Assembly: GCA_965263165.1 (NCBI GenBank)
Contig: OZ253584.1
Coordinates: 1,240,001 to 1,304,000 of the forward strand
DNA from: SAR202-VII-2 sp965263165
Lineage (GTDB): Bacteria; Chloroflexota; Dehalococcoidia; Lucifugimonadales; SAR202-VII-2
DNA length: 64,000 nucleotides
Direction: 5' to 3'
The notes beneath the pieces were generated by a model. That model was given only the letters and a program-made list of their open reading frames with translations, was not told where the DNA came from and made no database searches. Shown here piece by piece: positions 7,585 to 15,950 of the stretch. Both the position numbers and the translations under genes were made by a program. Every line of letters starts with the position of its first letter. The stretch's first letter is position 1.

Positions 7585-8057
7585 AAGACCGGATAACCCA
7601 GAGATACCTTGAGTATCTTGTGCAACTGTCGCCGGGCGACCCACTTCCAGACGTTCCATTTAGATTCCTAGTTCCCGTTGCAGATCCGAAAGACTACGAG
7701 ACACTGGAGAACCTGCTGCGCCGCGACGCTGAGAGCCTTCAGGACCCAAACGGCTGCGGGGCGTTTGAGAACATTCACGCGTTGAGGATCCCCGACCATC
7801 CGGCTAGGGGGGAGGCATTTCCCTGCTCCTACGTCTTCGGCCGGCACCTGCTCCTGAGCCTGCACAACCTGTTTGGGGAAGCGGCGTTCTCGTCGGCCCT
7901 GCAGGAGTTGCACCCGCTGTCTCTCGACTCACCCAGGCCGACCGAGGAAGAGATATACGGCGTATTCCTCAAGCGCACCCCGCCCGGCCTCGAACAGCGG
8001 TTCCGCGCCCTGTACAAGCGGGTCCACGGCGGGCCTTTCCTCAACGCCGGGAGCTGA
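7581..8057 (+). CDS. Lipoprotein zinc metalloprotease, C-terminal part
   Basis: 158 residues (VKDRITQRYLEYLVQLSPGD onward) that continue the upstream metalloprotease in another frame. No independent ribosome binding site is visible before the nominal GTG at 7581, and the open frame runs back through HAYVKDR to the G10 tract, so this is the C-terminal domain of one gene, not a separate gene. It contains DCxGxG-free helical sequence with two Cys (NGCGAFENIH, FPCSYVFG). Whether the break is biological phase variation, a mutation or a sequencing error cannot be told here. Confidence 0.7.
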   Translation: MKDRITQRYLEYLVQLSPGDPLPDVPFRFLVPVADPKDYETLENLLRRDAESLQDPNGCGAFENIHALRIPDHPARGEAFPCSYVFGRHLLLSLHNLFGEAAFSSALQELHPLSLDSPRPTEEEIYGVFLKRTPPGLEQRFRALYKRVHGGPFLNAGS

Positions 8058-8196
8058 CCCGCTTCTGCTGCGTAGGAGACCTGCGGCAACCCCGCCGCGG
8101 TTGACGGTCGGCGCCGAAAGGGGTAAGCGTCAGCGCAGATCGCCGGGTTCTCCCACTCAACCCTCCCGGCGCGCGCTCTCCATGCGGAACGGCGCC

Positions 8197-8302
8197 TCCC
8201 CCAAGCAGGGGCAGGGGGCGCAGCCGCCGCCGGGGGTACAGCGTGTCCCTCTGTTGCTAAAACGTCCCAGGGCGGAGCGGGCGGGATAACAACGTCCGCG
8301 CC
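8197..8302 (+). repeat. GC-rich palindromic repeat R1, copy 1
   Basis: CCCCCAAGCAGGGGCAGGGG ... CCGGGGGTACAG ... AAAACGTCCCAGGGCGG ... GCGGGCGGGATAAC. It shares its block order with copies at 8333, 48035 and 52100. No convincing protein: apparent reading frames through it are artefacts of the repeat. Confidence 0.75.
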
Positions 8303-8332
8303 AGAAGCCCCCTCCCATCCCTCCCCCAGCAG

Positions 8333-8445
8333 GCCCTCCCCCAGCAGGGTGCAGGGGCGCAGCCCCGCCGGGGGTACAGGGGGTGTCCCCCTGTTTCCAA
8401 AAACGTTGGAGGGTGGGCAGGTGGGACAACAGCGCAGGCCAAACC
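8333..8445 (+). repeat. GC-rich palindromic repeat R1, copy 2
   Basis: Second R1 copy directly after the first. It contains GGTACAGGGGG followed by CCCCCTGTTTCC, a potential hairpin, then AAAAACGTTGGAGGG and GGTGGGACAACAGCGCAGGC. Together with copy 1 it opens the composite element described in the findings. Confidence 0.75.
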
Positions 8446-8517
8446 AGACCCTCCGCTGAATGACGACGCAGGCCGCAACAAGACCATCCGTCCAGGAAAA
8501 ACCCCGCCAACCCCCCA

Positions 8518-8546
8518 TTGCAAAATACGAACGATTGTGCTAGAGT
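8518..8546 (+). promoter_or_regulatory. Promoter of composite element, copy A
   Basis: TTGCAA at 8518-8523, a 17-base spacer and TAGAGT at 8541-8546. The spacer holds GAACGATTGTGC (8529-8540), which abuts the -10. Copy B at 52323 has the same layout. There is no gene downstream in this copy. Confidence 0.55.
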
Positions 8547-8549
8547 AGC

Positions 8550-8690
8550 CCCATAAAACCCTGCCGCATACAGGTGGACTGGGGGAATCCATAGCGAGAC
8601 CCCCTGGGCAGGAGGGTCTGGGAACATTCCCCAGACCCGCATCCACCCGAGGAAGGTTGGGACCCGACCGACTGCCGTTGTAGGGCACAG
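8550..8690 (+). other. Conserved leader of composite element, copy A (possible structured RNA)
   Basis: Shares its 5' end (CCTGCCGCATA) and its 3' end (hairpin, then CCGAGGAAGGTTGGGACC) with the leader of copy B at 52353-52520, while the middle differs. A clear hairpin, GGGTCTGGG paired with CCCAGACCC, lies at 8614-8638. Conserved ends around a structured core suggest an RNA element, but I know no matching family. Confidence 0.35.
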
Positions 8691-8713
8691 GCGCCTTGGA
8701 ACCATCCGGCTCA

Positions 8714-8823
8714 GCGACGGCTAACGACGGATCCGCGACGGCTAAGCGACGGCTGCACGACAGCTAAGCGACGCATCCACGACGGCTAACGACGGGTAAC
8801 GACGGATAAACGACGGCTCCACG
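8714..8823 (+). repeat. Iteron array, ten CGACGGCT-type units
   Basis: Ten degenerate units of CGACGGCTAA(G) begin at 8715, 8725, 8736, 8747, 8758, 8769, 8780, 8790, 8800 and 8811, so the spacing is always 10 or 11 bases, one DNA helix turn. This places every unit on the same face of the helix, as expected for cooperative protein binding. A shorter array lies at 52606-52647. Confidence 0.8.
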
Positions 8824-8848
8824 CCTACGGGAGAAGAAAAAGCAGGCG

Positions 8849-8881
8849 CACAAACAATCAAAGGGTCACAAACAATCAAAG
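8849..8881 (+). repeat. 15-bp direct repeat CACAAACAATCAAAG
   Basis: Two exact copies at 8849-8863 and 8867-8881, start to start 18 bases, just after the iteron array and before the 3' end of the biotin carrier gene. A-rich compared with the surroundings. Confidence 0.7.
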
Positions 8882-8918
8882 AATGAGGTTGAGGCCGGGG
8901 AAGCCTCTCATCCCTGCC

Positions 8919-9431
8919 CTAGGTGCTTTCCTCCACCTCAACCAACACCTGGCCGCGGCTCACCTGCTCGCCCTCCGCAACGAGGACTCGCCGCACGGCG
9001 CCGGCCCTCGCGGCCCTCAGCGTGTGCTCCATCTTCATCGATTCCAGGACGAGGACAGGCTGGTCCCGTTCCACGATATCCCCAATCTGGACGACGACCT
9101 GCAGGACCTTGCCCGGCGCCGGGGCTGCGACGTCGGCGCTCTCAGGGCCAACCTCGACCTGCCGCCGCCCCCTCCGCCCCGCCGGGCGGAAGATGAAGAC
9201 GTCGCCGTCGAGCCAGAGGTGGAGCTGCTCACCGACCCATGCGTAGGCAAAGGCGAGAATCTCGCCGCCTTTGAGGCGGCAGTAGTCTGAGGTGCCTTCT
9301 CCGAGTGCCGCGTCAAGGGCGATGTCGGCCCCTTCCACATGGACGACGACCCGCCCGCCTGCCTCGGTGACCTCGTAGGTGCACTCCGGGCCTGGGTTGG
9401 GATATTGCGGCGCCAGGACCACGCGGCTCAC
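8919..9431 (-). CDS. Biotin carboxyl carrier subunit of an acyl-CoA carboxylase
   Basis: 170 residues. The N-terminal ~95 residues resemble the BT linker domain found before the biotinyl domain in methylcrotonyl- and propionyl-CoA carboxylases. The C-terminal ~75 residues are a biotinyl domain with ESMKMEH, where the first Lys is the biotinylation site. It carries CO2 from the biotin carboxylase to the carboxyltransferase subunit. GTG at 9431 overlaps the stop of the upstream biotin carboxylase by 4 bases (GTGA), so the two are translationally coupled. In many bacteria these are one polypeptide; here they are two. Confidence 0.85.
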   Translation of the reverse strand: MSRVVLAPQYPNPGPECTYEVTEAGGRVVVHVEGADIALDAALGEGTSDYCRLKGGEILAFAYAWVGEQLHLWLDGDVFIFRPAGRRGRRQVEVGPESADVAAPAPGKVLQVVVQIGDIVERDQPVLVLESMKMEHTLRAARAGAVRRVLVAEGEQVSRGQVLVEVEEST

Positions 9432-10927
9432 GGCAACCTCCTGGGGCCGGCCTGCCGCCAGGGGCTGGCCTCGTCGCCGGATGATGAGCGTTCCAGACTC
9501 GGGGCCGTCGAAGGGCGAGAGGCCGCGATCCAGGCGGCCAGCGCGCCCGCGGCTTCATCCTTCCCGTCGGGCCGCGGAGGTTGAAGCAGAGACGGGTCGT
9601 CTAGGAAGGCGGTGCTGTAGGCGCCGCTCTGGAAGCCGGGATGAGTTATCACCCTGCGTAGGAACGGAATGTTGGCCGCCACGCCGAGCACCGGGAACCG
9701 GCGCAGGGCGCCCTCCATCCGGGACAGGCTGGCTTCACGGTCAGGCCCCCAGGCAATGAGCTTGGCGAGGAGAGCGTCGTAGTGGATAGGCACGTCGTAG
9801 CCCTCATCCACGCCGCTGTCCAATCGAAGGCCGGGCCCGCTGGGCGGGCGCCACCGCAGCAGTCGTCCGGTGGAGGGCAGGAAACCGTTGTAGGGATCCT
9901 CGGCGTAGATGCGGCATTCGATGGCGTGCCCCGACGGGCGGATGTCCTCTTGGTGAAAGTCCAACGGCTCGCCGGCGGCGATTCGTACCTGCCAGGAGAC
10001 CATGTCTATGCCCAGGATTGCTTCGGTGATGGGATGCTCCACCTGCAGGCGGGTGTTGACCTCCAGGAAGTAGAACTCTCCGGTATCGGGATCGAGCAGG
10101 AACTCCACGGTGCCCGCGTTCACGTAGCCCGCAGCTCGCGCCAGGGCTGTGGCGGCCTCTCCCATCCGCGTCCGTAGCTCCTGCGATACTGCCGGCGACG
10201 GCGTTTCCTCGATCAGCTTCTGGTTCCGCCGCTGAATGCTGCACTCGCGCTCCAGCAGATGCACGACGCTTCCGTGCGCATCGGCCAAGACCTGGATTTC
10301 CACGTGGCGCGGATTGTGGATGCGCCGCTCGAGAAAGACGCGACCGTCGCCGAAGGCGGCCTGGGCTTCGCGGGAGGCGCTTTCCAGGGCGTGCGGTAGC
10401 TCGGCGGGCTCGCTGACGAGACGCATGCCCCGGCCGCCCCCGCCCGCGGCTGCCTTTACCAGAACGGGAAATCCCCACTCCCCGGCGAGCCTCTGTAGGT
10501 CATCGACGACGCCATCGTAGACAGGGCTGCTGGGCGGCGTGGGAACGCCGGCCTGGGCGGCGATGTCCTTGGAACGCACCTTGTCGCCCAACGCCATCAT
10601 GCTTTCCGGCGATGGCCCTATGAAAACGAGGCCGGCATCGCGGCAGGCGCTGGCAAAGGCCGGACTCTCGGACAGGAATCCGTAGCCGGGATGGACCGCC
10701 TCGGCCCCGCTGTTCTGCGCAACCGCAAGGAGCTTGTCGACGTTGAGGTAGGTCTCCTCAGCGGAACTGCCGTGGAGGGGATAGGCCATGTTGGCCATCG
10801 CCGCGTGTGGCGACGAAGCATCGGGGTCGGCGTACACGGCAACGGTGGCGACGCCCATGCTCTGGAGTGTCTGCTGCACCCGGACGGCAATCTCGCCGCG
10901 GTTGGCTATGAGGACTTTCGAGAACAT
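9428..10927 (-). CDS. Biotin carboxylase subunit of an acyl-CoA carboxylase
   Basis: 499 residues. N-terminal FSKVLIANRGEIAVRV, ATP-grasp glycine loop KAAAGGGGRGM, ECSIQRRNQKLIEE, and catalytic FLEVNTRLQVEHPITE are all present, so it should catalyse ATP-dependent carboxylation of biotin. After the C-terminal domain the last ~40 residues are a low-complexity Ser/Pro/Arg tail. The partner genes are the biotin carrier (downstream, overlapping), a small helical protein and the carboxyltransferase (upstream). By analogy with the beta subunit, methylcrotonyl-CoA is the likeliest substrate. Confidence 0.9.
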   Translation of the reverse strand: MFSKVLIANRGEIAVRVQQTLQSMGVATVAVYADPDASSPHAAMANMAYPLHGSSAEETYLNVDKLLAVAQNSGAEAVHPGYGFLSESPAFASACRDAGLVFIGPSPESMMALGDKVRSKDIAAQAGVPTPPSSPVYDGVVDDLQRLAGEWGFPVLVKAAAGGGGRGMRLVSEPAELPHALESASREAQAAFGDGRVFLERRIHNPRHVEIQVLADAHGSVVHLLERECSIQRRNQKLIEETPSPAVSQELRTRMGEAATALARAAGYVNAGTVEFLLDPDTGEFYFLEVNTRLQVEHPITEAILGIDMVSWQVRIAAGEPLDFHQEDIRPSGHAIECRIYAEDPYNGFLPSTGRLLRWRPPSGPGLRLDSGVDEGYDVPIHYDALLAKLIAWGPDREASLSRMEGALRRFPVLGVAANIPFLRRVITHPGFQSGAYSTAFLDDPSLLQPPRPDGKDEAAGALAAWIAASRPSTAPSLERSSSGDEASPWRQAGPRRLP

Positions 10928-10964
10928 TGGTTGTACTGGCTGGGGTAACCTGGGCCTACCGGTG

Positions 10965-11255
10965 TCATTCCTTCAGGGCGCGCACCTGCTCCTGAAGGGC
11001 TGCGACGAGGTCGTCAGCTTCATGGGGGGACAGGCTGAAGGGTTTGCGCGGGCTGATGGGGTAGATCAGGTAGTTGTACAGAGCCAGCCAGGCGCGGTCC
11101 TCCCATTCCTGCGATTGAGCGCGCATGACGGCCTTCAGGTATTTGTTTAGCCAGCGGGACAGGACCTGGTCCCGAACGTCTGGGTCCGAGGCCAGGCCGC
11201 CGGCCCGGCCCAGGATTTCGTTCCACATAGGGGATGAGAAGACATCAACAGCCAC
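10965..11255 (-). CDS. Small helical protein between carboxylase subunits
   Basis: 96 residues from a GTG at 11255, which is 4 bases after the stop of the carboxyltransferase gene and 37 bases before the biotin carboxylase start. Mostly helical and amphipathic (VRDQVLSRWLNKYLKAVM, ADDLVAALQEQVRALKE) with several Trp and Tyr. No recognised family. Its position inside the operon suggests a role as accessory or assembly subunit, comparable in place and size to actinobacterial carboxylase epsilon subunits, but I see no sequence motif linking them. Confidence 0.65.
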   Translation of the reverse strand: MAVDVFSSPMWNEILGRAGGLASDPDVRDQVLSRWLNKYLKAVMRAQSQEWEDRAWLALYNYLIYPISPRKPFSLSPHEADDLVAALQEQVRALKE

Positions 11256-11259
11256 GGCG

Positions 11260-12867
11260 TCACATCCGGAACACGCCCCAGCCGGGCTCAGGCAGGGGTG
11301 CGTTCAGCGACGCCGATATGCCGAGGGCCAACATCGTGCGGGTGTCGGCGGGGTCAATGATGCCGTCGTCCCAAAGGCGGGCGGCGCTGTAGTAGGGGTT
11401 CCCCGACTCCTCGTACTGGTCCAGCGTGGGTTGCTGGAAGGCGCGCTGCTCCGCCGCGGTCATCGTTTGGCCGCTGCGGGCGAGTTGCTGCTGCCTCACG
11501 GTGAGGAGCACGTCGGCGGCCTGCTGCCCGCCCATCACGGATATGCGGGCGTTGGGCCACGTCCAGAGGAACCTGGGTTGGAAAGCGCGGCCCGCCATCC
11601 CATAGTTCCCCGCCCCAAAGGAGCTGCCGATGATGACGGTGAACTTGGGCACGGCCGCATTCGTGACGGCCATGACCATCTTTGCGCCGTCCTTGGCAAT
11701 ACCCCCGGCCTCGTACTGGCTGCCGACCATGAATCCGGTGATGTTCTGGAGGAAGACGAGGGGCACGCGGCGCTGGCTGCACAACTGAATGAAGTGGGCG
11801 CCCTTGAGGGCGCTCTCGGAGAAGAGCACGCCGTTGCTGGCAACGATGCCCACGGGGTAGCCCCACACCCGAGCGAAGCCGCAGACCAGCGTTTCGCCGT
11901 AGTTGGCCTTGAATTCGTGGAAGCGGCTGCCATCCACGATGCGGGCGATGACCTCTCGCACGTCATAGGGGCGCCGGATGTCTGCGGGCACGATGCCGTA
12001 GATCTCTCTGGGGTCGTAGCAAGGGGGCTCTGGCGCCTGGACGTCGAAGGGAAGCTGCTTGGGCGTGACGAAGTTCTCCACGATGTCCCTTGTGATGGCA
12101 AGGGCGTCCTCGTCGTCCTGGGCATAGTGGTCGGCGACGCCCGATACTCGGGTGTGAACGTCCGCCCCGCCCAGGGTCTCGGCGTCCACGTCCTCCCCGG
12201 TGGCGGCCCTGACCAGCGGCGGGCCGCCCAGGAAGATGGTTCCCTGTTGCCGAACGATGACGACCTCGTCGCTCATCGCGGGAACGTAGGCGCCGCCGGC
12301 CGTGCATGAGCCGAGGACGACGGCAACCTGCGGAATCCCCAGCGCCGACATGCGGGCCTGGTTGTAGAAGATGCGCCCAAAGTGGTCGCGATCGGGGAAG
12401 ACCTCGGCCTGAAGGGGCAGAAAAGCGCCTCCGGAGTCGACTAGGTAGATGCAGGGGAGACGGTTCTCTAGAGCGATTTCCTGGGCGCGCAGATGCTTCT
12501 TGACCGTGATGGGATAGTAAGCGCCGCCCTTCACCGTGGCGTCGTTGGCCACTATCATGACCTCTCTGCCGCGCACCACGCCAATGCCGGTGACGATGCC
12601 CCCTGAGGGGGCCTCCCAGTCGTACATGCCCCAGGCGGCCAGGGGACTGAGCTCCACGAAGGGCGCGTCAGGATCGAGAAGCCGGTCGATGCGCTCTCGA
12701 GCGAGCAGCTTCCCGCGGCTCTTGTGAAGCTCGACGGTCTGCTCACTGCCGCCGCTGCGGGCCTGAGCCAACTCCCCCACAAGCTCGGCGATCAGGGCTT
12801 CCATATGCGCCTTGTTTTCCTGAAACTCGGCGCTGTTCAAGTCGATGTTCGTCTCGATGATTTCCAT
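11260..12867 (-). CDS. mccB: Methylcrotonyl-CoA carboxylase-type carboxyltransferase (beta) subunit
   Basis: 535 residues, the usual length for MccB. Characteristic stretches are VANDATVKGGAYYPITVKKH, LPCIYLVDSGGAFLP, FPDRDHFGRIFYNQA, VVLGSCTAGGAYVPAM, the C-terminal NITGFMVGSQYEAGGIAKDG and SFGAGNYGMAGRAFQPRFLW. These fit methylcrotonyl-CoA (or geranyl-CoA) carboxylase better than propionyl-CoA carboxylase. It transfers CO2 from biotin to the acyl-CoA, a step of leucine breakdown. It is the first gene of a four-gene minus-strand operon. GGGAGAGG lies shortly before the ATG. Substrate assignment is by similarity recalled from the family. Confidence 0.85.
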   Translation of the reverse strand: MEIIETNIDLNSAEFQENKAHMEALIAELVGELAQARSGGSEQTVELHKSRGKLLARERIDRLLDPDAPFVELSPLAAWGMYDWEAPSGGIVTGIGVVRGREVMIVANDATVKGGAYYPITVKKHLRAQEIALENRLPCIYLVDSGGAFLPLQAEVFPDRDHFGRIFYNQARMSALGIPQVAVVLGSCTAGGAYVPAMSDEVVIVRQQGTIFLGGPPLVRAATGEDVDAETLGGADVHTRVSGVADHYAQDDEDALAITRDIVENFVTPKQLPFDVQAPEPPCYDPREIYGIVPADIRRPYDVREVIARIVDGSRFHEFKANYGETLVCGFARVWGYPVGIVASNGVLFSESALKGAHFIQLCSQRRVPLVFLQNITGFMVGSQYEAGGIAKDGAKMVMAVTNAAVPKFTVIIGSSFGAGNYGMAGRAFQPRFLWTWPNARISVMGGQQAADVLLTVRQQQLARSGQTMTAAEQRAFQQPTLDQYEESGNPYYSAARLWDDGIIDPADTRTMLALGISASLNAPLPEPGWGVFRM

Positions 12868-13032
12868 CCGGGCCTCTCCCTGTTACTGTAGCGACGCCTC
12901 GGAAGTGGGGCAAGCTGCCCCACGCCGCCACCGCACCTGAGACAGACGATGAGCCTTGGCCCGGTAACGACGTCCCTGGGAGGCGCCGCTAAATCATTCT
13001 GCAAGAGCGCCGAGGCCCAGGCACTCCGCCTA

Positions 13033-14277
13033 CTACCATAGTCTGTCCAGCGTGAACTGCTGCTCTCCGCCCGGGAATCGGTCTCGGCGCAGGGCCATGT
13101 GGCCTGGGCCCAGCAGCGGTATGGGAAGGTCGGCGTCCCGCCTGCCCAGCTCTTCCAATAGGGGGTTCTCCGGAAGGAAGCCGTCCAACGCGGCGCCGGC
13201 GAGGCCCTTGGACAGCGCCAAGACGCGGAAGTCTCCCATGCCGTCCCGCCTTACAAGCTCTCGCATCGCGTAGCGGTTCGCCTCCTCCTCGTGCGGCGGA
13301 AGGCCAAGCCGCGAGAGCTGGCCGAAGAACGTATCGATGCCAAGGTTCCGCAGAAACTCCCGTTGAGAGACGAAGCCCGCGGTGGCTAGACCCAGGCGCT
13401 CTCCCGTCCGGATGAGGTGGCTGAAGTTCACGTGGGTCGTGATGTCCTGCCGCCCCACCCGTTGATAGGGGTCGCTGCCCAGGGTGTGGCGAAAGTAGGT
13501 GCGGAGGGCGCCGTTCCGGCGCTCGGGGCTGTAGAGGTCGTCAGCAGTGTGGCCGTAATCCACCAGCAACACGATGCCCTCTTCCAGGGCGGCCGCTGCT
13601 TCCGCCAGCCAGCGCTCCGCCGCCAGGCAGACCTCACCCCGGAAGCCTTCCACCAGCGGGGTCCCCTGTTCCAACAGATAGCGTTCCAGATCGGGCGTGG
13701 AGGGATCGCCGAGCTCATCGCTGAGGATGCCATCCTTCACTGTAACGTAGATCTCGCGCAGGCAGCCGCGTTCGATCTGGAACCGGTGCACCGGCAGAGC
13801 GTCGAGTAATTCGTTGGCAACGAAGGCCCCGGTCACCTCCCTGAAGGGGACGCCGGTCGTTTCAACCCATTGGAGAGCGCCCGGATCCTGCGGAGGCGCC
13901 GCTTCCCCTGCGACGTAGCGCAATGACCGGGCGAAGGCGGGGTCGAAGCGGGCGGCGAAAGCGGCGGCGACACGGCCAAGAGTTCCACTGCCTGCCCCCA
14001 ACTCAACCACGTCGTATTGGGCCGGGTTTCCCAGCAGGCGCCACACCTGCCTTAGCTGGAGCGACACAAGCGCTCCAAAGGCCGGGTGGGCCAGTGGGGC
14101 TGTGAAGTAGTCGCCCCCGGCGCCCGTTGGGTTGCCAGCGCGGAAGTAGCCGACTTCCGGCCCCAGTTGGGCAAGCTCCATGAAGCGGGCGAACGTTATG
14201 CGCCCGTCCCTGGCTATTGCCTGGCGGACGAGTTCTCCGGCGTCTGGATGAGGCTGATTGTCCGAGCGGATGGTCAT
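13033..14277 (-). CDS. MidA-family SAM-dependent methyltransferase
   Basis: 414 residues. ELGAGSGTLGRV is the SAM-binding motif I, ANELLDALPVHRF is the MidA/NDUFAF7 signature (DUF185), and LLVDYGH is present. The N-terminal GRITFARFMELAQLGPEVGYF also fits. The eukaryotic homologue methylates an arginine of respiratory complex I; the bacterial target is not settled. ATG at 14277. The 166 bases to the carboxylase operon downstream include a GTGGGGCA/TGCCCCAC hairpin at 12906-12924 that may end this transcript. Confidence 0.85.
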   Translation of the reverse strand: MTIRSDNQPHPDAGELVRQAIARDGRITFARFMELAQLGPEVGYFRAGNPTGAGGDYFTAPLAHPAFGALVSLQLRQVWRLLGNPAQYDVVELGAGSGTLGRVAAAFAARFDPAFARSLRYVAGEAAPPQDPGALQWVETTGVPFREVTGAFVANELLDALPVHRFQIERGCLREIYVTVKDGILSDELGDPSTPDLERYLLEQGTPLVEGFRGEVCLAAERWLAEAAAALEEGIVLLVDYGHTADDLYSPERRNGALRTYFRHTLGSDPYQRVGRQDITTHVNFSHLIRTGERLGLATAGFVSQREFLRNLGIDTFFGQLSRLGLPPHEEEANRYAMRELVRRDGMGDFRVLALSKGLAGAALDGFLPENPLLEELGRRDADLPIPLLGPGHMALRRDRFPGGEQQFTLDRLW

Positions 14278-14392
14278 GCTTGTGAAGGGGCCTGGGCAAC
14301 CATAATCTGGTCAATGACGCGAGTGATGGAGCCGAAACTCGTAACTAAAGGCCGCAGGAATGACCCAAGGCGCATTCTGGCGGCCCTCCGCC

Positions 14393-14422
14393 TTTACACT
14401 GCTATAGTTGCTGGGCTATAAT
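14393..14422 (+). promoter_or_regulatory. Sigma70-type promoter for glnA-gltB
   Basis: TTTACA at 14393-14398, an 18-base spacer and a consensus TATAAT at 14417-14422. It leaves a leader of about 155 bases before glnA, in which I see no known riboswitch. Confidence 0.7.
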
Positions 14423-14582
14423 ACCCTGGCTAATTGTGAAGTTTGTGGCAATCGGCAATGCTCGTTGTTCCGCTTCGTCGGCGTCGCCCCCATAGCTGCG
14501 GCTGATCCCTGGAGGCGTTGTCCCATAGCGGAAACGGCGTCGGCGGGGATCCTGGTTGAAACGCTGATACGGGAACGCTCAC

Positions 14583-15923
14583 ATGGTAGAACAAGACCGG
14601 CAAGAAGCCAAAGAGTACGTGCTTCGATTGGCCAAAGAGGCGGACGTCAAGTTCATCCGGCTGTGGTTCACGGACATCCTTGGCTCGCTGAAGGGCTTCG
14701 CCATCACGGTGGGCGAGCTTGCCAGCGCCTTGGAAGAGGGCAAAGGCTTCGACGGTTCGTCCATCGAGGGATTCGCCCGGATCAATGAGAGCGACATGGT
14801 GGCGATGCCGGACCCCACCACCTTTCGCGTCCTGCCCTGGCGGCCCCGCCAGAACGCCGTCGCCCGCATGTTTTGCGATGTCCTCCTTCCCGACGGAAGG
14901 CCCTTTGAGGGCGATCCGAGGTATGTGCTGCGGCGCAATCTGGAGCGGGCTTCGCAGATGGGCTACGCTTTCAACGTCGGTCCGGAGCTGGAGTTCTTCT
15001 ACTTCAAGTCCGACGAGCAGCCCGAGCCGCTGGACCCGGGCGGCTACTTTGACGTTACGCCGCTGGACATCGCCACAGACCTTCGCCGGGAGACTGTTCT
15101 GACGCTGGAGGACTTGGGTATTCCCGTGGAGTACTCACACCACGAGGTCGCCCCCTCCCAACATGAGGTCGACCTGCGCTACAGCGATGCGTTGTCTATG
15201 GCCGACACCGTGATGACCTACCGCTTAGTCGTCAAGGAGATAGCCCGGAAGCACGGCTACTACGCCTCCTTCATGCCCAAGCCCCTGGCCGGCGCCAACG
15301 GCAGCGGCATGCATGTGAATCAGTCGCTGTTTCAGGGGGACCGGAACGCCTTCTATGACGGGGACGATCCGATGAAGCTCTCCAAGGTGGCACGGCAGTA
15401 CATCGCAGGGCTGCTGCGGCGCGCCCCCGAAATCACGATCGTGACCAATCAATGGGTGAATAGCTACAAGCGGCTGGTGCCTGGATATGAGGCGCCGGTG
15501 TACCTGTCCTGGGCTTACATCAACCGGTCGGACCTGATTCGCGTGCCCGCCTACCGGCCCGGTCGGGAGGACTCCACGCGGATCGAGTACCGTGCGCCCG
15601 ACCCTGCGTGCAACCCGTACTTTGCCTTCTCAGTGATGCTGGCGGCGGGCCTCGAAGGAGTCGAGAATGGCTATGATCCGCCGCCCCCCGTTGAGGCCAA
15701 CGTCTACGAGATGACCGACGACGAGCGGGTGGCCGCGGGAATCGCCACGCTTCCCGCCAGCCTTTCCGAGGCTATTGAGCTCGCTGAAGACAGCAGCCTG
15801 CTCCGAAGCGCTCTGGGAGACCACGTGTTCCAGAGCTACATCCACAACAAGAAGGTGGAGTGGGACAAGTACCGCACCGCCGTTACCGACTACGAGATCA
15901 AACGATACCTGCCGATACTGTGA
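14583..15923 (+). CDS. glnA: Glutamine synthetase, type I
   Basis: 446 residues, a length typical of the GSI-alpha type without the regulatory insertion. GFDGSSIEGFARINESDM, PELEFFYF, HHEVAPSQHEVDLRY, ANGSGMHVNQS and PVYLSWAYINRSDLIRVP are the standard ATP, metal and glutamate-binding regions. The segment NVYEMTDDER replaces the adenylylation loop of GSI-beta enzymes, so control by adenylylation is unlikely. It makes glutamine from glutamate, ammonium and ATP. gltB follows after 27 bases on the same strand, forming a GS-GOGAT unit. Confidence 0.92.
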   Translation: MVEQDRQEAKEYVLRLAKEADVKFIRLWFTDILGSLKGFAITVGELASALEEGKGFDGSSIEGFARINESDMVAMPDPTTFRVLPWRPRQNAVARMFCDVLLPDGRPFEGDPRYVLRRNLERASQMGYAFNVGPELEFFYFKSDEQPEPLDPGGYFDVTPLDIATDLRRETVLTLEDLGIPVEYSHHEVAPSQHEVDLRYSDALSMADTVMTYRLVVKEIARKHGYYASFMPKPLAGANGSGMHVNQSLFQGDRNAFYDGDDPMKLSKVARQYIAGLLRRAPEITIVTNQWVNSYKRLVPGYEAPVYLSWAYINRSDLIRVPAYRPGREDSTRIEYRAPDPACNPYFAFSVMLAAGLEGVENGYDPPPPVEANVYEMTDDERVAAGIATLPASLSEAIELAEDSSLLRSALGDHVFQSYIHNKKVEWDKYRTAVTDYEIKRYLPIL

Positions 15924-15950
15924 CGGAGGGTTGGTTCGGAGCCAGGGAAG

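Noticed and set aside
12906..12924. GTGGGGCA/TGCCCCAC hairpin as a rho-independent terminator
   Set aside because: Perfect stem but no T-run on either strand; mentioned only as a possible transcript end.
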